Below, in pieces: positions 50,575-63,466 of a DNA stretch of 64,000 bases. The translations under genes and the position numbers were made by a program. Within the stretch, counting starts at the first letter, position 1; every line of letters begins with the position of its first letter. Source of the stretch: Channa striata (lineage: Eukaryota; Chordata; Actinopteri; Anabantiformes; Channidae); contig CM065172.1 of NCBI GenBank assembly GCA_033026295.1, forward strand, positions 9,407,665 through 9,471,664, in the 5' to 3' direction. The notes beneath the pieces were generated by a model that did not search any database, had not been told where the DNA came from, and saw only the letters and a list, made by a program, of their open reading frames with translations.

Positions 50575-51735
50575 AGCAACGTCCCTGTCCTGCACTTCAG
50601 AGCTCTGAAAAAGAAAACGGAACAATGTGAAGCATTGCTCTCTGATGCAAACAGGATGTGGTTTAGGTCCTATAACTACCTTGGAAAAGCGGTCCCCTCC
50701 TCTGCTGCTATTTCCAAGGCTCTGTTTTTCTCCATTAAAGTTGTTTTTTATGTATTTTGTTTTGTTTTTTTGTCAGAATCATGGTCAACATGTTGATTTC
50801 CATGTTTTAAATCATTCTAAACTAACTTGTGTGGAATAAAGTTTAGCTATTAAAAATCCTCCACTTTACAAACACAAAGGCCTTTTCAAACACTTGGTTT
50901 AATCTATCTGTTTGTGAACCACTTTTCCTAGTATTTCAAAGTTATTAAACATTCTTGTATATTAACACAATGTGCTGCATAATGGGGTAATATTTAACAG
51001 CCTTTGTGACTTGGGCTTACTTCTAAACACATATGAAGCTGATCACCACCATAATTACACATTGACCATAACAACACTCAAAAAGACAACAAAATATAGT
51101 TTTTAGTGCCATTTAGCAAAATAAAAGCAGAGGCAAACTGTTTCCCTTCATTAACCACCGTGACCCCGTGTGACTTTTTAACAGCCATCCATTACCTTCA
51201 ATAAAAAAAAAAGGTAATAATGGTGACACACCGGGATTTACGCACAAGCTTCCTAATGCACACACGCACAAAAATACAGCAATTCAGTTAAAATGGCGGA
51301 GGATCTGAAATCGGTGAGAAAAATTTGTGCAAAAAGCGGGGTCTCAAATCCTGTGAAAAGCCAATTTAGTGAAAAAATTAACCCTGTCACCCGCTCCGCC
51401 AACATCTAAAAATGAATGAGCAACATTGTCAGCTCACAGCCAACATTCAGCATGTTGGACGGTTTTATCCACCTCAGCGCGACATGTTGGAGTCATAAAC
51501 TGGAGGAGGTTAATTCAACGCGAGCCATAAGCAAATGTATATTTTGAAGATGAAAGCTTTGTGCTTCATTATATCGGTATCGCCAAAACGCTTTTGCTCG
51601 AGGAAAAAAAGAAAAATTGTTGTTGCCCTGCAGAGTGCGTGGTTAAGCCATGCTCATGTCCGCTGCCTTTAGAGGAAGATTATAAATGATATAAATTGGT
51701 GTTTGAGATCATTTCGGAACTGAATTTGGGCTTAC

Positions 51736-51800
51736 CAGCTCTGGTCTCCTGCGGCTCGGGGGCGCCGTCTGCGCATGCGCGTGCCTCCAGTACAGTCACC
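51736..51800 (-). promoter_or_regulatory. l3mbtl1 first noncoding exon donor and NRF1-type site
   Basis: A splice donor (AGCTG|GTAAGC on the minus strand) at 51736 marks the end of a noncoding exon, spliced to the exon containing the ATG at 50574. The palindrome GCGCATGCGC at 51771-51780 is a full NRF1-type site in a local GC-rich patch (51750-51800). This places the promoter here. An additional noncoding exon or an alternative start is possible. Confidence 0.6.
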
Positions 51801-53435
51801 GCTCGTTAATGTGGCACCGACAGACTTTCAGTGCAACCGCTCCACTTCCAGCGATGGTCGATAGTGCACTACATTATTTTCACCCACTGATTATAAAAGA
51901 TCCGACATCCGCTCATCCTCTTTGCCCCTTTCAAGTAATAAAAATGATTGATGTCATCTGCGAACTAAACACACACAGTTCGGGTTTTCCAGGGTTCCAT
52001 CATCTAGCGAAAGAACGTTTCTTATATAATTAGTAGGATATAGGTCATGTCGATACTGCAGACAAGGTTTTTGAAATCCCGCGACAAAGTAACAAATCAG
52101 CAAGTATTTTCATTAAGATCTTTATTGAACATAGACTTAAAAAAGACATTTTGATTTAGACCTTATCCACAGGGAGGAAAAACATCTGTTCCACAAGATG
52201 AAATAGGAGCTGTATTCAGCAAGTCTGATGTTATAAACCTACAAAGAAACCTTTCAGAAATGTGAACGGTTGCACCTTCTGAGTACAAAATCTCAATACT
52301 ACTTGCAATTCTGAAATAAGCAGAGTCTTGACAAAACCCTTAAACCCCTGCATTTAAACACAAAACAATTAAATACTAACTGAAAAAAAAAAAAAAAACT
52401 TTCTGAGCTGCAATCACAAAGCAAAAACTGGGATTACCTTTCCTTGAAGGTCTAGTCAAACTGAAATCCATAAAGCAAAATGAGTGGCCTTCCACAGGTT
52501 TACTGCTCAAAGTTACAAAAAACTGGGAACAAAAACGAATTAATCAGTTTGAAGCAGATTACAAAGTCTATGTACAAGAGGTTAAAATGAATCCAAAAAA
52601 ATCCACCTAGAATCTGCTCAGATGTGAAATACAAATCTTGTTAATTTTCATAGGTATGCAGTTCTGCAGTACACGTCCTTGCAATCCTGTTGTAACTTAC
52701 AGAGTTCACTAAAACGGAGGAGAAAAGAAAACTGGCTAATATCTTGAAGCTGTAGATCAAAAGGAAAACAGCATCAATGCTGCAGTGTAACGCTACTTTT
52801 CGCCTACAACCATGCAGTTGAGTGCATTTTATCATAATACCTGATTAGATGCTTCAAACATAAGCAGAATGAAGACAATTACTACAGTAAACTATCACTA
52901 CCAGTCAGATGAAAACATAATGAGATCTATGTCAAAGTATGACCAATATGGTTGCATCTAACAGTTATTTTTATTATTTATAACCCTGACAATCACTTTA
53001 CAATTTTTCCTGTCCCAGAGGGATGTCACTGTAGAACCTGTGGTGGTGACTCTAAAGCTGGACCAAGAGATGTGTAGCAATTTTCTCGCTTTTTGCTTAA
53101 AGAAATCGTAATATGATTACCAAAATATTTACTGATTATCTTCAAATTAATGAATTTGTTTTAGCTGCAATGACATTTTTTTTGCTGCTGTTAATATTTT
53201 CACAGAAAATTGACTCAAAGCCAAATAAGAACTATTAGGATGATGGGGAAAAAAAAGCAAAAAAAAGCAAAATGGACAACTTTTGCTAACCTATAGACTA
53301 AACATGTTAACAACTGCACACATGTAGGAGAAAAGTAGACAAGTCTGGAAGCATAAGCCAGTATGAAGACACTGCTCATTATGTACAGCATAAGGATCAA
53401 GCTCAACAATGAGAGAATCACCTCCTTGCTCCAAT
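51801..53435. other. l3mbtl1-srsf6 gap, mostly srsf6 3' UTR
   Basis: A minus-strand AATAAA (TTTATT at 52121-52126) would close an srsf6 3' UTR of about 1.3 kb. The dispersed repeat at 52920-53160 lies in it. Positions about 51801-52100 are the l3mbtl1 upstream flank, with no gene seen. Confidence 0.55.
52918..53160. repeat. dispersed repeat, copy 2 of 2
   Basis: Second copy of the repeat at 49905-50130 (GATCTATGTCAAAGTATGAC, then GGTGGTGACTCTAAAG). It lies within the predicted srsf6 3' UTR, so it is probably transcribed. Confidence 0.6.
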
Positions 53436-56400
53436 TCAATTAATCCTGAGATGCCGATCTAGACCGTGAGCGAGATCTTGAGCGAGACTTTGAGACTTTG
53501 AGCGAGAGGCTGAACGTTTCTCCCTTGACTTGGACCGGTCACCATCCTCTTGTGGTGATGGGGAGCGGGATGCAGATTTGGCAGCACGCTCCTCCTTTCC
53601 ATTCTCAACCGGAGAAGCGGACCGACTGCGGGATTTCTTGTCACTGGGCCTCTCTTTGGATCGACTGCGGGAATCCCTCTCGGACTTCACCTTAGAGCGG
53701 CTTTTAGAACGGGACTTGGATTTCCGCTCAGCTGAACGAGATCTGGATTTGCGAGATTGTGAACGAGATTTGGATTTGCGAGATCGTGAACTGGACCTGC
53801 GATTGCGAGATCGTGATTTGCTGTCTCCTGACTTGGACCCGGACTTCCTTCCAGATCTGGAGCGGGAGCGCCGCCTCTTGTTGCTCTGGGAACGAGACCT
53901 GCAAGTAACAAAAAATGCTTTTACTCATTTCATGTTATCCATTTGTCCCTACACCTTACATATCTATGCGACAAATTGTCTGCATGTCTTTTCAAACCAT
54001 TCTAACCTGGAGTGGGACCTGGAGCGACTGTGAGAGCTACGGCTCCTTTGGCTCCTGCTGCGGGAGCGGCGACGACTACGAGATCTGAGGATAACAAAAG
54101 AAATCAGATCTGACAATTCTTTTGCTTGTAAAGAGTCATTCAGAGGGGAAGGAGCATCCTAACCTGGAACGGCTGCCAGAGTAGGACCTTCGCTTGCGGG
54201 GCCGGTCCTCTACCAGACGAATCTTACGTCCATTGATATCTGTACCATCCAGTTTTTCCAAAGCCCTCTTCATGTCTGAGTAGGTACGAAACTCAATCAC
54301 TCCCTCATTGGTGCGTTCCTTGTGGGCATCTGCATAAGTCACCTCTCCCGCCTGTCGCATAAAATCCTGGAGGACCCAGAAAAATGTGAATTGTAATTAA
54401 GCTGACATGCATTCAACACACATTTTCATAATGTTAAATGTATTTAAGTTCAGTAATTAGCTAAAAAGAAAGACAATGGTTTGCTTATTAACATTTACCT
54501 TTAGATCCTGCCAACTGCAGCGGCTGGACAAGTTCTCCACAATGAGACGATACTCAGTACGGACTGGAGGTCCATACTTATCCCTGCCAGAGCGACTCCT
54601 GCTGCTGTAACCGCTACCTTTAAAAACAACAGCACACACAAAAAAGTCAAACAACTGAAATGGCCAAGACAAAAAGAAATACAGGCCTGTGTTATCAAAT
54701 GAACACAAGGTAGTGATTGGCCAGATAAAGTCCAAGGGGGCATAATTTGAACTTTGAGTCCCTCTGATCCCATTTCACACACAGAGCTTCAGATAAGTGA
54801 TCTACACACCACAGCATGGGCTCTTTAATGTTTTTTGTCAACATTTTGGAAGTTGCTCTGCTACAAAGAACACCACTGCATCTGTTTCCGGCAATACAAA
54901 GCCTGTCTTACTTCGATACATCACACTGTGATGCCATAGCTGCATAAACAAATGGACAGTGATGTTCTTTCAAGACCTCTGAACCCTGAAAAACAAACAG
55001 AAAGGAGGCATCCACATAGGTTGCGGGTCAAGGACACCAGTCTCCATCATACTGTCTTAGAACAATGTAAGAAACAAATACACCAATCTGTGGGTATTTG
55101 TCATTTGGCTGGATGTCAGTGAAATTGTGTTTTCCAGTTTTTTGCACTTACAACATTTCTTTTGATTGTAAGTTCTTTACTAGAGCCGATCCACTTATGT
55201 TTGCTGTCAGGTCAACATAGAAACCAATGGCAATCCTCACCATCACCCCTGGTCTATTGGCAAAAGGCTGCTGTCATCATGGCTTCCGGTTAGGTCAGCC
55301 AAGGATCAAGGGGGGGGCAAAGGTCACACACACATTGTAAGGTGAAAGCCAAGGCCAAACGGGACAGGCAGTCATCTTAGCCAGTCATCTTTAGCCTCAA
55401 TGGACTCTCAGCCTCAGCCCGCAACTGGACTCTTTCAAATTGAAACATCAAGGACTTTTGTTAATGTTGAATATAAAAATATATACGATAATTAAGAAAA
55501 ATACACAATTCACAAGAAAATGTTAGTCTTGTTGTAATGATCAAACTGAACTACACTAGCTTTTATGGTACTAGCACAATTTTTTAACGACCACCTTTGA
55601 CTAGCTTTCTTCTTGTGCAAACAAATGCTGAAATGCACACCTTCAAAACATGGGTCACCAGTGTAACAATCTTGATTCAGCACAACTTTGCAAACCTTAA
55701 TAAGAAAGTCCTGTTTTAAATCTTAGTTAATGCCAACTTTATAACCTAAACCCTTTGAGTTCAGCTATTAGAGGGCCCTGACTTGCAGATTGTTGTTCCT
55801 TCCCAAACATTAAATCACAGAAGTGTATATCTTTAGTGTTTGCTGTGATCTCTAGGGAGGAGCAAAAGCCTGCAGGTCCCCAACCCTTGGCCAAAACTGA
55901 AAGCAACTTTTCAGCAGGTGTAAATAGAGGGGAAGATAAACATGATTGACTAAACAAAGAGTACATCAGCCTTGTTGTAAAAATTTCCCTTGATTAATTA
56001 TGCTACTAAAAACAAGAGAATATTATGACTACTCACAGTATAAATTAGCAGCTACTGAATTTTGCTACCAGCTTTTGTGTTTGCATGCACCCAAAGCCAT
56101 AATATACGTGTAGCCACATATTACATTAACATTGAATGCAAACCTTCCAGTCATAAGCTATGTCAATGTACATAAAAGTCAAACACCTGTAATGTTACCG
56201 TGAAACTCTTGCTACACGTTTGCTAATTAGCGGCTAACATTAAAAGGAAACAGAAAATAATAAAGAAAAACACAAACAAAACAGCTCTCTGTGCAGTCCA
56301 CATCGACACCTCACCCCAAGGGGAAGGGGAAGAGAGGGTATCTTGTAATAGACTGCACTTACTGCGCCCACCACCCCAGTAACCCCCACCGTAGCCATCT

Positions 56401-57011
56401 CGGTCTCGCCGCGGCCCTCTGGCATGCTCGACGATCACCCGCTCCCCGCACAGCTCCTTTCCATTCAGCTCATACACGGCATCATCGGCGTCCCGGTTGT
56501 CCTCAAACTCCACAAATCCGTAGCTGTAAAAGGAAGACCAAGGGTTTAAATTTATTGTTTAATGAGATCGCAGAAACAACTAGCTAATGATGCTAAATAT
56601 AGCCTGCTAGCTTCGCGCTTTAGCAAGTACAAAGACGCCATGTTGGCCATGCGACATTTACTACACGGACAAGACAAAAGTTAAGGAACCAAATATAACT
56701 CAAATTCGAATTGTAATCGTCAAATATAATCTATTGACACAGTTAAGTCCATACGCTTATTTAGCATATAGAATAAAACATAGTTAGCTACTTAAAAGAG
56801 TGAAGCTATCAACGTTTGCGTTGCTAACAACGATAAACTTAGCATGAACGCGTGCCTAGGAAATGCAGCTAATTCTTTTGCAATGCAGTCGAAAACTCAC
56901 GTACCCGTTTTTTAAATCGATTTCCATGAGTTTTCCATATCCACTGAAAAAGCGCTGAATGTCCTTTTCACGGACATGATAACTCAGTCGTCCAATATAA
57001 ACCCGCGGCAT
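53436..57011 (-). CDS. srsf6: SRSF6, serine/arginine-rich splicing factor (end of RS domain shifted)
   Basis: Six coding exons: 56905-57011, 56363-56523, 54499-54617, 54164-54366, 54007-54084 and 53436-53898. They give about 376 residues in the frame as read. SRSF6 binds exonic enhancers, promotes splice-site use and acts in the nucleus. RRM1 begins MPRVYIGRLSYHVREKD and holds DADDAVYELNGKEL. A glycine-rich hinge is followed by RRM2 (pseudo-RRM) with the signature SSRCSWQDLK and the typical EGVIEFRTYSDMKRALEKL. A long RS domain starts at about residue 195. Near the end, an 8-bp tandem duplication (53486-53501) changes the frame, so RS dipeptides give way to an unrelated tail ending HLRIN. Without the duplication the frame would run to a TAA at 53440-53442 and end SRSASQD, as expected. 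The gene is otherwise full length. Intron 2 (54618-56362) is the longest and holds a candidate poison exon. Confidence 0.95.
53486..53501. repeat. 8-bp tandem duplication in the srsf6 RS domain
   Basis: GACTTTGA occurs twice back to back (53486-53493 and 53494-53501). The unit length is not a multiple of three, so it shifts the last 20 or so codons of srsf6. Confidence 0.9.
55241..55424 (-). other. candidate srsf6 poison exon in intron 2
   Basis: On the minus strand an acceptor (GAGTCCAG) at 55425-55426 and a strong donor (GATG|GTGAGG) after 55241 delimit a 184-base segment. Spliced after exon 2, it would read Ile-Ala-Gly and then TGA, a premature stop that would send the transcript to nonsense-mediated decay. 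Vertebrate SR protein genes, SRSF6 included, are known to autoregulate through such exons. The acceptor's pyrimidine tract is weak, as expected for a regulated exon. The exact borders are uncertain. Confidence 0.4.
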
Positions 57012-57180
57012 GTTTTCGCCTACTGCCGTTGTTCTCGACGGTTCCAAGATGCGGAACGTGTGTAGCTCAGAGCGCGTCTTCGCCAACTAACTATCTGCGC
57101 TTGCGTCAAACCAACCAATCACCAAAGAGTCATTGTGACGACAGTTCCGGTAATGAATGTCAAACTAAAAGCCAACACTC
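57012..57180 (-). promoter_or_regulatory. srsf6 promoter region
   Basis: A CCAAT-type box (CCAATC on plus) lies at 57115-57120, about 105 bases upstream of the srsf6 ATG. The flank is moderately GC-rich with no TATA box, consistent with a housekeeping promoter. Confidence 0.45.
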
Positions 57181-59150
57181 ATCCGTTTATATATCAACCG
57201 TTAAAGTGGAAAAATCACACTGGCAATCAGAGGAGCCTGAAGTAGATCAACACAATCGTGAGGCAAAAGTGCAAGTACTTCCCTTTAAAAGTACAATACT
57301 CCACTAAGAGATGGATGTCAGTCATATTAAATGAGACCAACTGAACAAAGACAAAAACTGGCAGGGAAGGACACATAGTAGTTGCCCTGTTTCTGGCACT
57401 GGGGAGTAGTGGTGGTAGACTTAAACTCTGTAGTTTTCACCAAGAAAATATTGCCACAACATAGACGTCTAAAAAAATAAAGTGAACGACTGCTTTTTTT
57501 GGCCTCTATCAAATATGCAGACAACAGGGCAAAATACTATATAGGCCTTTTTGTTTCTTTAAACTGAAGACACGTGTTTAAATTGTAAATATAGATATCA
57601 GATGAAAGTTTAGAGTTCTAGCTTTCATTTTATCACATTTACATCTGCATACATTTATTGGCATACACGATAGCAACTGTTTGTATGGGCAGTTTTAACA
57701 CAAGTGAAAATAAACGAAAGTCCTCATTTTACATATTTTTCAGTTTGCTTAATTTGCTTCTTCACAGCTGGACCACTCAGTTTGACTTTTGTCACCATGA
57801 ATGAATGAAAAGAAGTTGTTTGAGGTTTTAATTCTGATGAAAATGTCCAAGCTGTATTTTTTTGTTTCAATATTTTAATTCTTGCACGTGGTATTTGGAA
57901 AGTTAACACCAAGGCACAGATTCTGATATCAAATCTATGATACAGTTGGAAGCTGTACTCTATCAGAAGGAAATAATCTGTGGCAATAAAGATGTAAGCA
58001 CAGAGAGAGCAAAAGTGGAGAGAGAGAGAGTACAATATTTTATTTTTGTAAAAACCAGGTTTTAAAATTATTCCAACCACACCTCATCCACAATCTTCTC
58101 AAACAGAACCAATATGCCATGTGGAGTATTAGTGGACTGAAACTCTTCATATCCATGCTAGTCTGTGGCACACATGTCTTGAATCATTGTAAATAATGAC
58201 TGATCTAAGGAGCCAGCTCAGAAGCTGATTTTAAGGGAAAGCATTTGGGTATTTATGACGAGACTGAAATTAGTTCAAGAAACCTACTCTTACTACCAAA
58301 ACAAATATTTATTAATTTTAACATCTTTATCAAATTTTTTTTTTTTATCCAAACTTCTAAAGGCAAAGAAACAACAGTACACAACTGCTCATCAATGCCT
58401 CAAAAGCACTCAAACACATTAAATCTTTTGTCTCATACACAGCTTCTCTATTGTTGTCCCCTGTGAATTTGTCTTCTGCTCTAAAAGAGTCAAAGAAAAG
58501 GTGACATATTTATGTACTCCAGCCCAGTTACTTTATTTTTTTTCCTTAAAAAAACACAAAAAAAAACAAAAACAAATGGGCCAGCAGTTTAGGGGGAAAC
58601 AGACCAGAATAAAACCACAAGGCTAAGTAGTGTTGAGCTCAACAGAGAAGTGACCTTCATCAAAAGGTTCCACTGTTACTGTTGATCTACTCTTCTTAAC
58701 AATTTGGTTGGTTGGATGGAAAAATGTTCCTCATGTCAAGAAATATTCATGTCTGTGTATGTACATAGAGCAAAGAAATAATGAAAAAGAATTCAAGCCA
58801 TGTTAAATCAGGATTTTCTTGCAGGAATCACAGCAATGAAAAAAAAAAAAAAAAAAAACTGTGGGGGGGGGGTTTCATCAGCCAGACAACAAATCAAATG
58901 CCTTCAACAGTGTATGTGGTACACATTGTCTGCTTATGGTGTCTAAACTCCCATCTGTCAGGTTTAGATACTCTCTCACTCCCTGCCTGGTCAGGCCACA
59001 ACACAACTAAACAACAGCCAAACCCTCCCGCAGTTCGATTCAGAGAGTCCGTTTTGGGAATCAAGGGGGCATTCGACCCCAGCTTCGGCCAATCTGAGGG
59101 GTATAGGGAAGGCCGAGAGAGGAGCGGGTGCCCAGTTACGGTGGCCTTTT
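57181..59150. other. srsf6-eif2s2 gap, with eif2s2 3' UTR
   Basis: A minus-strand AATAAA (TTTATT at 58532-58537) predicts an eif2s2 3' UTR of about 600 bases. A poly(A) run at about 58840-58858 is followed by a G run (58863-58871). A short GA run lies at 58017-58030. No coding exon was seen. Confidence 0.55.
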
Positions 59151-61374
59151 TTAGTTGGCTTTGGCGCGAAGCTGTGCCCTCTTGCCCGTCACAGCCTGGA
59201 ATCCAGTCTTGATGCTGGCGACAGAGCAGCGGGAGTGGCAAGTCTCACACTGCAGGAAATAGAGGCGAGTGTCTTTCTGCAGGATGGTCTCGGGGGAGCG
59301 GCAGGTGTGACACGTCACATATTCCTCTGCAAAGGTGAGAAGACAGTTATTACCACTGTGAAGCACAAAGGAGCTCACTGTATATTCCTTAAATGTTCCC
59401 ACTTACTGATATATCTTCTCAACACATTTTCTATCTGTTTCTGTTGAAATCTGCCTTTGATCACAAGCTGGTTATTTCCGTCTATGGAACCACTGTTAAG
59501 ACACAAAAGGGCACAAACAAAATTCAAACTTTCATTCACATTTGCAGAATTGCATGCTTTCATGTCAAAACTTGACAAAAAAACCCAAATAGTATGATAT
59601 ATTTGTGAATACAAAAAGTACCTTGTTCCCAGCTCAGCTAACAGGAAAGCGAGGAGATGTTTAGGCTGACGATGCAACCTATGAAAGTACGCGAAAGGTT
59701 AGTTTGTAGATAAACCATTTGTCAATCTATCTCACAAAAAAGCAAACACACAACAAGAAAACAGCTGAACTGGACTGACAGTAACTGCATCAGGGTGTGC
59801 GTACGAGACGGGACGCTTACAGCTTGCAGATGTCTGTGAAGTTGACAAAGGAGGTTTTCTTGGTTCCCACTCGGACCACCTGGGGAGGCTTCATCACAAA
59901 CTTCCTCTTCTCTCCGGCCACCATGTCTGGGTTCTTCTCTCTCATGATGTTGAAGACTCGGTTCAGGAGCTGAGACAGAGATGCTGCAGAGTTAGTCCAA
60001 CTGTAGATGATGTAGATTGCATTAACAAGCACAAAATAGCCATGGGTGTGCAGACTCACTGAATCGCAAGTCTCACTGAATTAAATGTGTGACACTGAGT
60101 CTAAAACATTATGTCAAAACTTGATTATATTTGTGATATTGGTTCAATGGCAAGAATCCTCAAAAAGAATATCTAAATCAGTCACTATCCCCACTATACC
60201 TGGTAATAACATGATTGTGTATGAGAGCTTGTGGGAGTTCCACTTAGATAACGTGTGCTGACGAACTTGCTTGCAATCTGCACTGATTCATGCATAGCAA
60301 CATTTGGCTGTATTAAGGGACCTAAACACAGGCTCACTTAATCCACTGGGCATTAAGAGTTGTTACAGAGTGATAGTTGTCTCTCATAAAAACAATCTTT
60401 GCAATAAGCAGTAGTACTATATGGAAGTCTGGTTTTCTACCAATAAGCAGCACACCGACACATGTTTCATTTGTCTTCCCATTAATTTAAATCATCATCA
60501 AAACACAAAAAACTAACAAAAACTTTACAAACAGGCAAGACCTGAGATGCTGCTTAACATTTTAAGCCGCAAATAAATAGTCTAAAGGTGCGGTAGAGTG
60601 AAGGACAAAAGTCCACTAGTTTATTAATCTCAGATGTCATCATTCTCTTGGTTTAAAAAAAAAGAAAAAAAAGAAAAATGTGTCCAAATGTACTTGGGCA
60701 TCCCAACCATGTATATTGCAAGATGTTTTTAACTTTCCAACTGTCAGAAAATAGAAAGCTGAAACATTTTCCTCACCCCCTTATGCAACAGAGCATTATG
60801 ATGTTGCAGTATATGAGGAGATAATGCATATGACGGCATTTACACAGTGTTCATTTTGCAACTTCAGTGAAGACAAATGGGCTGGCTTTCCTTATGTAGT
60901 ATGGTTGCTGGTTTGTATACTATTCTCTGTGTGTGTGTGTATATTTACAGCTGACCCACCTCATCATAAGTGTAGTCTCTTTCGGACCCTGCCCAGGCTG
61001 GTCCTGTAGAAGAGCTGAATGAGATTCCATCATTGTTCTTCCCCTCGTCATCCTCTAAAGCTGGAAAAGCATCATGAAAACACGTTGTTACACAAGGGTC
61101 TGCTTTTAATTACTGTTAAAGATGAGATTATTTATTCTCACCATCATCCTTTTCTGGTGCTTCTCCTTCATCAAAGTCAACTTTCTTTAACTTTTTCTTT
61201 TTTGTTGGAAAGTCCATTGTATCATCTTCCAATGTCTCTGGCTGCTCTCCTTCGATTTTCAGCTCCTGGTTTGGACCGATGCAAAATTAAATTTATTGAG
61301 AAGTTGATGAGAACTGACTGGAGTGTGATGGGAAGGCAGGAGTAGAAGTGGAACAGGTAGTGATAAAACAAACC

Positions 61375-61407
<33 letters not shown>

Positions 61408-63466
61408 GAACAATGAGTATAATAATATAACAACAGTAATAATAACACTATGACCACCACCTCAATGCAATCCAATCTATTGGCTCTGCCAGGAATTCTA
61501 CTTTTACAAGATTTTACTTTCTCAGTGTTTAGACTGAAACTGTCAGAAAGCCGAAAATGTGTTTATTATCCAGGGAAAAGTGGGTAATGGAGTCTCACTA
61601 AAGCGCAGTATACAAAGAGGTGGATCTAATGTTTTTCTCATAGTTTAAAATGAATGTCTTTGTCACCAAATAAAATTCATGGCAAAGCCACTGTATTTGA
61701 TTGCCAGAAATAGCACAGGTGGCCATAATCTTATGTCTGATAGGTGTATATGATCAAGCAGATGATGGAAACAAAAATGTGCAGACTGCCACTGATGAAA
61801 GGAAGAGAAATAAGGAAAACTGGTTGTGGTTCACTAGTTGCTGACCTTGATTCCCTCCTCAACATCGTTATCAAATACTTTCTTGGGTTTTTTCTTCTTT
61901 TTCTTCTGGTTGAAGAAGTTCAGGTCATTCAAATCATCAGATGGCTCTAGGAGAGTAATAAGAGTAATAAGACAAACAAACAAAGCAAACCAGATTAATT
62001 CTGACGTAACACAGACTGAAAGCTAAATTAACAGTATATCACATCAAGCACACAAAAATTTCTCTATTTTCATTCAAACCTTTCTTTCTGCCTTCATCTT
62101 CATCTAGATCAATCTCCTTATCGTCTCCAGCCTCTGGCTCCAGCTCCTTTGTCTCCACCTCTTTAGCCTCTTCTCCTCCCATTCCCTCTCCTCCATCCTC
62201 ATCCAGCATGAAGGGCTTCTTCTTCTTCTTCTTTTTCTTGGTCATGTTAGGATCAAAAATCATCTGAGGAACAAACAAAACAAAAGAAAAACAGAAAGTA
62301 AGTTTAAAAACTGCTGACACCATGAAATTATTTTTCCTTCACCCAAGTGTGAAATGGCCTTTCCTTGCTATGAACTAGTCTCCATATTTATGTGTCTGAC
62401 TACTGCAGTAACATTATGGCCACAATTAATTTGAGCTTCATTTCTAGAATTTCTTTCAGTTTTTGATATTTAATTGTATTCATTCATCATTTTCACTGTA
62501 TTTTTTTATTTACAAACCTCAAAGATTTTTAGGCAGCCAGAAATTAGGCTGTATACAGTTAGATTTTTGACTGACTAAACAAGGCATCTAAAGACATCAC
62601 AATGGTCTGTGGTTATTTGTAATATTTCCTACTTACATTATTTTTTTCCCCCATTTACTGTCAATTTACAGACCAACACCCTTGTTTTCTAAAAAAGGCT
62701 GTCATTAAACAACAAGGCAGGTACATTCATCGACATATCAAAAGTGGGATGTGTTGGTGATAAACTGCTGAGTAACTTAAAAACCATCGTTTAACAAATT
62801 CTGTGATCTTCGTAACTGATGCAATTACCAAAATACTGCAACGTTAACAGATGAATGACACAAGGCAAAGACTACGGGCCTAAGTCACCCAAGTAAACTG
62901 GTTAACAATAGTTACGAAAATAACAAGAAAGTCATAACGTTTAAAACCGATTACCAAATTTGAATAGCGTTGAAGCGGCCTACAGATGTAAGTGTCACGT
63001 CTCTAGCTGAATCTGAAATGAAGTATGTGGAACGAACGGAGCTTCATCTCTGTAGCTTTTGTTTCTGTGAGACAATTTGAGCCGTTAGCGCCGCATCCTA
63101 ACGTTATTTAAGGGCCAGCTAATGCTAACTAGCTTAGCAGGCTTCAGCCCTTCCGTTTGAGTTACCCAGCGGCTGTGGCAGGGCCGATTGTTCGTCCAAA
63201 CTGACGGTTAATAGCTTACACGATGTGATGGGTCTTAATACAACAGTGTAATTAGTACTTTTGATCAGTCCCGCAGCTCGGGCCGCTGTTAGCTCGACTA
63301 CAGCCATGTGAGATTTGCTGCGTCCAGCGAGGGGATCAAGGCCCGAAATCAGCCTCTACACCCACCTGGTCCGGCAATTCACAAAAATTCACCCAACAAC
63401 AAGTCCGTGTGCAAACCCAGATTAAACATCTGATAACCTGCGGTCACTTACCTCGTCCCCGGACAT
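59151..63466 (-). CDS. eif2s2: eIF2 beta, translation initiation factor 2 subunit 2
   Basis: Nine coding exons: 63452-63466, 62080-62263, 61846-61946, 61142-61265, 60960-61054, 59821-59969, 59622-59678, 59407-59492 and 59151-59326. They give 328 residues, close to the 333 of the human protein. It is part of the eIF2 heterotrimer that brings initiator Met-tRNA to the 40S ribosome. The N-terminal half holds three lysine blocks (in exons 62080-62263, 61846-61946 and 61142-61265), which in the family bind eIF5 and eIF2B epsilon. The C-terminal half is nearly invariant: GPAWAGSERDYTYDELLNRV, FVMKPPQVVRVGTKKTSF, LLHRQPKHLLAFLLAELGT, and a C2-C2 zinc finger (CHTC...CETC). It ends RAQLRAKAN. All exon phases agree. 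The start encodes MSGDE before the first intron, as in other vertebrates. Confidence 0.97.
61375..61403. repeat. (TAA)n microsatellite
   Basis: Pure TAA run in an eif2s2 intron, next to the MITE-like relic at 61455-61745. Confidence 0.9.
61455..61745. repeat. relic of the MITE-like family, in an eif2s2 intron
   Basis: The arms TTGGCTCTGCCAGGAATTCT (near 61480) and AAATTCATGGCAAAGCCACT (near 61672) are roughly complementary, as expected for a palindromic element. The middle matches 14560-14700. It is a better preserved relative of the other two relics. No open frame. Confidence 0.6.

Noticed and set aside
53530..54033. A long plus-strand open frame with repeated Asp/Leu/Arg (DRDLDLRD-like).
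   Set aside because: It is the antisense of the srsf6 RS-domain codons. Low-complexity Arg/Ser codons read backwards stay open by composition.
58840..58871. A poly(A) run followed by poly(G), considered as a retroposon tail.
   Set aside because: No recognisable retroposon body lies next to it and no target duplication was seen; it may be a homopolymer in the eif2s2 3' UTR.
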